A stretch of 64,000 nt of DNA, from assembly GCA_016785225.1 (NCBI GenBank), contig JAFBJZ010000872.1, positions 1,794,501-1,858,500 on the forward strand, read 5' to 3'. Positions 58,567 through 64,000 of the stretch are shown piece by piece (position 1 is the first letter of the stretch; each line of letters starts with the position of its first letter). The position numbers and the translations under genes are program-made. The DNA is from Psettodes erumei. Its lineage: Eukaryota; Chordata; Actinopteri; Pleuronectiformes; Psettodidae. The notes under the pieces were generated by a model. That model made no database searches and was not told the origin of the DNA. It was given only the letters and a program-made list of their open reading frames with translations.

Positions 58567-61500
58567 TCAGTCCAGCTTGCGTGCGCCCAGTTTGAGAGGC
58601 CCTTTGGCGGCTTTGCGCTCAGCCCGTTTCACTTCCAGCTCTTTCCTCCTCTCCTCCCTCTTCTTCTTGGACAGCTCAGCCTTGCTGAGACCTGGGCAGC
58701 GACAACCGCCCCCCCCCAAAAAAAACAGGCAATTTAGTGCAAAGATGTAGAGTTAGTGAGTTAACGTTTGCCTAACAAGAACACGTGAGTGTTAGTGTGC
58801 ATGCCGAAGCTCAAGCGAGGCGGTAGAAAGGGTGCAGTGACATACCAAGAGGGTTAGATTTTTATGAAGTGAAATGAGTAAGTGTATATCTGACACGCGG
58901 CCTCTGCTGTACAGCTCATTTTGAGAAATTCAAGGGTCTCTCAAGGGGACCAGCTGAGAGACTTACCCTGGCTTCCATCCACTGACTCCCAGGTCTCCTC
59001 ACTTCCCCAGTCTCCTGTAGCCTCTGCACCCCAACCATCGCCAGCCTGCCAGGGGGAAACACTGAACTGAAATCCAAAATTCACACCATTTCTGCACGGA
59101 AACAACACAAGCATCTTGCAAATGGAACGACGCAAACTGAATCGGAACTGAATTTTAATCTGTGTATTTCTTGTTTCTGGTGTCTTTTCGCGTCCCTCTG
59201 TCCTCACCGTGGTGGCGACAGTGTTGGGTGTATTTCTCTGGGACACGCTGGCAAACAGGTCGTTCTGGTTGGCTCCCTTCAATGCGCTGCTGCTGTCCCA
59301 GTTGTACTCGCTAGCTAACCGCACCCCTTCGGGCAAAGGGAGCGTCTTCTTGGCCAAGGCTGTGTCCGTCTCCTCCTCCTCCGCCCAGTCGTTGCCCCAG
59401 CCCTCCTCACCCGCAGAGCTCTGACCTTGGCCCTCCTTCTCGTTGGACCAGCTGTCATCGGCATCCCAGCCTGAGCTGCTCCAGTCAGAGCTCTGCTTTT
59501 TCATCGCCATGGGGGAGGATGACTGGCCCACCTACACATTGAAAAGATGATTAAAGACTGCAACAGAAACAAACTGAGATTTGAGTAAACTAAATACAAC
59601 ATTCTTGGACTCCATAAGGCTCCTATAGACTGGTGGCTTAATTTAGTAATGATCCAAATCAAAGGGCTCATACTCCTCTGTCGCTGGCTTTCTTTTTGGA
59701 TGCGGCCATTCCTGACCAGTCAGAGTTCCAGTCATCAGGCTCTGTCGGAGCTTTCCCTGGCTCCTTGGAAATAAAATGTCAACAATTCAGGAGATTAAAA
59801 ATTACAAAATGTGTAACAAAATGATCTTACCTGCAAATATTTATCTACATAATAATAATCATATCTATTCCTTCAGTGAAAGAAGGGCAACATCCTACCT
59901 CCAAACTTCCCCAGTCCTCCTCATCATCCCAGCGGTCTCCTATTGGCTCTTCATCATTGTCTATTACTTCATGAGTCTGCGATTGGTTGGCACGACTAGC
60001 GGCAGCTGGGTGACTCAGAGAGGCTTGTGGAGAGGTTTTGTCTTCAGAATCTAAGATAGATATAAAATGAGAGGCAGAGTTTCAGACAGCACATCTGCCA
60101 GTTTTGGTTAAATGATACCTGGATTAGAATTTTAAACAAAAGGACAGTAAAAAATCCTTCTCTCTGTTACTTCAACTATATATCAAATTTGACAACTCTA
60201 CCCGGTGCAGGTGCTATGTCGGTGGCACCGGTAGGGCTGATGGTGTTGTTGGGCAATCTGCCCTCAGCTGCTGCCCCCCCTTCTGTCCCGGGAGCGTTGC
60301 GTATCAGCTTAGAAGTTAGCGTGGACATGCCGGTCACGGCCCAGCCGGCCCAAGTGGAGGAACCACCAGCCGGCTGAGCACAGGACGCTACATCCTTTTC
60401 TGCAGGAAGGACAAGAGAATTTCAAGTTTAAGAACTTCAGAAATATCACTGAAATAAATGCATCGACTTGTATCAGTATTTGAGCCTGTAAACTAATTTG
60501 TAATATGTGATCATTGGTTCTTGGCTGAATGACACATTAAAACAGAGAACAAACTTCACATCTCAACTAGGTTACAGACCTATATCAGCCAGCTTGGTGG
60601 GGTCTTCTGACACAGTCTCCAACTTGGAAAGGAAACTTTTAATGGCTTTGAATGCCTGATAGACAGAAACAGAACAGAGCATAGCCTGAGCAGCAATACT
60701 TCACCCTAAAAACCCTTCACCAGTAAAAAAAAAAAAATCTATGAAGGTCAGACATCAGTATACAATGCTAAATCTGTGAATGAGGATTGTATATGGTGTT
60801 TCTGTGTTTTTTTTTCCACAGGACTTATTTTGTGTAACACATCTTTTTATAATGCATTTAAAATGCATTGCAATAATTAACTATCGCCTGACTCAAACCA
60901 GGTCTTTCTTTCCTATATGATAAGAACCACGTCGACTAAACATGAATGAGGCCTTTTGCTGCTGATGAATGACAAACCAAGTACTCTTGATATACAGCAG
61001 TGTGATGTCACACGTACCTGGTCCCTGACGTTTTTATCAGGGTCGACAGTAATGGCACAGAGGGTGGGGAGGATGCGTGCAGCGATCTCTGTTACGCTGT
61101 AGTAGTTGTGTGTGGCAGCGAAGCCTAGCACACCAGCAGAGCGCGAAGCTGGGAACGGATCTTTCGTGGCGCGCGAGAAAGCAGAAATCAGAACACGCTG
61201 TCGAGTCTGTAAAGATAGGGATAGAGAGGGATCGCCGCATGCAGCCCGTTTAAACAGATTCTTTGCCAAATTTTGGTTTAAGCCTTTTTTCTGCAATTAA
61301 GTGGGTGTATGTTACCCCAGCGTTGAGGTAGGAGGCAATCTTGCCCAGGCAGACAGTGGTGTTGCACCGGATTGGGCCCTGTTCATCTCGGGCCTGCAGC
61401 CGGGCAAAGTGACGCATGAGCTCCTGGTTCAGGTTGGTCTCATTCAGTTTGGGAGCCAGCAGCAACATGGACTGGACAGAGGACAGGAGAGGAAAGCAGT

Positions 61501-63789
61501 GGCTACAGCGGCTGGACAACATCCAGTACACACGCTACTTGTCATGTGCGCAAAATACCTTAACAGTCTGTTCTCTGATGGCGGGGTTGGTGTCTGTGAA
61601 GCCGTGAACGACGTGAGGAAATATCTGGGAGTTGACCGCTGCTTCATTCAAATACTGAATGAACTGCTCCATCTGAGACACAGACGACAGGAAGAAGGAA
61701 CATTTAGAGTGAATAAATGCTTTCCATGACGACACATGTGGATATCATTTCATGCCACGCTGGAAAACATTGGTCATAGCTCACACATTCAGATGTGTGT
61801 CATGTTTTTCCAACAAAGCCTTGCTCCAAATCCTGTCTTTACAATGCCAAATTTTGCTTGCAGCTGTTTTTGAGAGTGCAGGTGAAACAGTCCTGTAGTA
61901 AGTATACACACCTGCTGCAGTAGTCGTATCCTCATGGCTCGGTCTGTGGAGGAAAACATCTTCACGATGACGGGGATGATCTTCTGTTGGTATTCTTCTG
62001 CGGAAAGGAACTTCCCTACCTGGCACACAGAAGGAAATGAAAGTGAAATTGGAGATAGTTAAAAGAAAAAAAAAAAGCAGGTTGAGGTGTAACTACCACA
62101 CAGACTGTCTGCACTAATATTGATACCGGCATAACCAGTTTTGACTTTGACGTACTTTGATTTTGTTAATGTGTACTTTTCACTCTCTGGTATGACATTT
62201 GATTTAATAAAAAGGTATGCAAGTGGCCAAGGGATTTACCTTGAAGAGCGGTGTGAGGACGACAGCGCCTGCATTTCCGAACTCAAAGGCGGTGAGCAGC
62301 TGAGGAAGGACCTTGTGTTTACAAAAGTCTTCAGGGAAGGAGTCCAGATTTTCACTCAGATCCTGGAAGAACTGCTGCTTCTCAGCTGGCTCCTTGATCT
62401 GGACAGGACCATTGTAAGGGAGATACTTTAAATTCTGAGACAGCAAAGTTTGGTTTAGTAAATTAAACCATCTACACCCCAGAATAGCTCCACAAAAACA
62501 TGATCAGTTTCTGTCTTATTTAATATTTAAGATTGGGACTATACTGGTGGGGATTAATTGTAGCTTTACTCAAGTCTATGCACCTGTATCTCCTCCAGGA
62601 AAAGGTTGCTCTCCACAAAACTGTTGCTAAGGAATCCTCCGGGGGCTCTACAGTTCTGGAGAAAGCGGGCTGGGTTGGGTCGAGCCCGGGGATTGGCTCC
62701 CACCAACTCGCAGTAATGAGGGACCAGACCCTTGGGGATCTGTGGGCACAAAGATGGAAGAAAACAGATCTGTGTGGAGTGATGTGAAGAATGTCACGTT
62801 TGATTTAAATGCCTTTCCTCTAATTACACCGAGTTATGATGGCCTCTTCTTTTGCAATGGTTATTTGGCACCTGAATGTAAAAATAAGGCCAACAGCTAC
62901 TTATCCCGATGAACCGACTCCTAAAGTTTGAGTAACAGTAGTGGATGAAAACAAGCATTCATTTACATTTAAAAGAACTTTAGAAGAGTCTTTACAGTAT
63001 CTCAGTGACATATTAATGTCAGTTGTTCAGTAATTAAGCAAAGGAAGTGACATACCTTTCCCAGTGAACGAAGGGATGAAGTGCGAGGTAATGGCCCATT
63101 GAAAACTTCCCATATCAGGCAGCCGAGCCGCCACACCTCTCCCACCCTGTAACAGACAGGCAAGTAGCTCAATACAAAAGTTAGCCAGTGAGCTGTCATT
63201 ACCACTTAACATGGTCCCATTATAAACCTCTTTTCTCATCTCTGCACTTTCTCAAATATTGTTGTTGCTGCTCCCTTGTGTCCTTGTGTCTCATATCATT
63301 ATTATTATGACTAGTTCCTCTCAATTCGTGTTTACCCCCGCCCCTTTTACCATTTCTCTCCACTGCTGTTGGACATCTCCGGTGGGTCATATTTCTCCAT
63401 GTCTGGGTAAACAGCCTTCGGGGCAGGGAGAGAGACCGCACTTGGATCGCCCTGCTCAGGAGCCACATGGTCGAGGGCCCCAAGCTTCCACTCTCCAGCT
63501 CGATCCACAAACACAGCCCACACGCCCAAGTTGTTATGGAGCAGGTGGCAGTCATTGACCAGGAAACTCAGTGCTTTCTATGAGGAAAGGGAAACGGTAG
63601 AGGTAGCATCAAACACAGTGAGAGAAGCCTGTCTCGCCTGAGAGTATCAGTCAATCCCATCTTTACCACTATCTGATGCAGTCCCCAGGAGATCTCCAGC
63701 TCCCCAGCACCGCCCTTCTCTGCCTGGGCCTTCAGGTGGACTGCCAGGGGTGTCACCTGCTCAGTAACCAGGTACAGGCTCTTCTCTGT
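58567..63789 (-). CDS. scyl1: SCY1-like pseudokinase 1, partial (5' exons beyond the right edge)
   Basis: Sixteen exons join in phase for 788 residues: 63667-63789, 63351-63577, 63056-63146, 62584-62739, 62240-62398, 61912-62019, 61559-61672, 61316-61471, 61018-61206, 60580-60655, 60202-60399, 59899-60050, 59674-59763, 59208-59531, 58967-59045, 58567-58691. About 80-90 N-terminal residues are missing. SCYL1 is a catalytically inactive kinase-fold protein that binds COPI coats and Golgi-ER intermediates and supports retrograde traffic. The visible kinase lobe has HNN (LLHNNLG) where active kinases have HRD, and LDH in place of DFG. HEAT repeats follow (KVLPQLLTAFEFGNAGAVVL, IFPHVVHGFTDTNPAIREQT). 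Then comes an acidic Trp/Ser-rich region (DRWDDEEDWGSLE) and a basic coiled tail ending ARKLD. The C-terminal RKLD fits the dibasic COPI-binding signal. It is tail-to-tail with the PLAAT gene. Confidence 0.96.
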
Positions 63790-64000
63790 CTGTAACAACC
63801 ACAAGCAAGATTAACTATAACTAATGGTTGACTGTTTAACTGTACCAGCCTCACTGCAATAACACTCAAATGAATGACTCTAGATAGATTGAATTTATAT
63901 GTCAATATCTATATGTTTAATGTAGATATTGTCATACAATACTGTTATTTATCCAGTTACAATATATAATAATGACAACACAACATTTAAAGGCTTTATT
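63790..64000 (-). other. scyl1 intron running off the right edge
   Basis: The acceptor TTACAG at 63790-63795 (minus) precedes the first exon seen. No further exon is visible in the last 211 bases, which are AT-rich. Confidence 0.6.

Noticed and set aside
1..64000. CRISPR arrays, bacterial defence or phage systems, integrated viral genes
   Set aside because: No regularly spaced repeats and no prokaryotic or viral gene resemblance; the window is ordinary vertebrate nuclear DNA.

Overview
This window reads as a gene-dense piece of a vertebrate nuclear genome, most likely a ray-finned (teleost, perhaps percomorph) fish. The genes have many short exons with GT/AG introns, first exons sit in CpG-rich DNA, CA/GT microsatellites are frequent, and the gene set corresponds mainly to human 11q12-q13 (EHD1, UBXN1, GANAB, INTS5, PLAAT, SCYL1). 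There are no bacterial-style operons, CRISPR arrays or phage genes. All gene models were built by joining ORF pieces at splice sites with matching phase; no RNA evidence was available.

Layout from left to right: (1) 924-1187, minus, the first coding exon of a DACT/Dapper-family gene that continues past the left edge. (2) 3638-4567, plus, map1lc3c, an ATG8/LC3 autophagy protein in four coding exons behind a TATA box. (3) 8138-19892, minus, ehd1, a membrane-remodelling dynamin-like ATPase in six exons with two long introns that hold most of the simple repeats. (4) 19893-24844, an AT-rich, largely empty divergent intergenic region. (5) 24845-27387, plus, ubxn1, a UBA-UBX p97 cofactor. (6) 29735-34724 with a 5' part reaching 36412, minus, a prpf39-type U1 snRNP splicing factor. 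(7) 38737-48098, minus, ganab, the alpha subunit of ER glucosidase II, 25 coding exons. (8) 49457-53706, minus, ints5, an Integrator subunit. (9) 55338-56461, plus, a PLAAT (HRASLS) phospholipase/acyltransferase. (10) 58567-63789, minus, scyl1, a COPI-binding pseudokinase whose N-terminal exons lie beyond the right edge.

These are independent housekeeping genes, not a pathway cluster. Two themes recur: membrane traffic and organelle quality control (EHD1, LC3C, glucosidase II, PLAAT, SCYL1, UBXN1), and RNA processing (PRPF39, INTS5). I found no novel defence-type or mobile system. The most interesting points are an in-frame TGA that separates an apparently coding 5' segment from the rest of prpf39, the likelihood that this prpf39 and the DACT gene are ancient paralogues missing from the corresponding human region, and a roughly 40-copy CA repeat starting 12 nt after a weak splice donor in ehd1.
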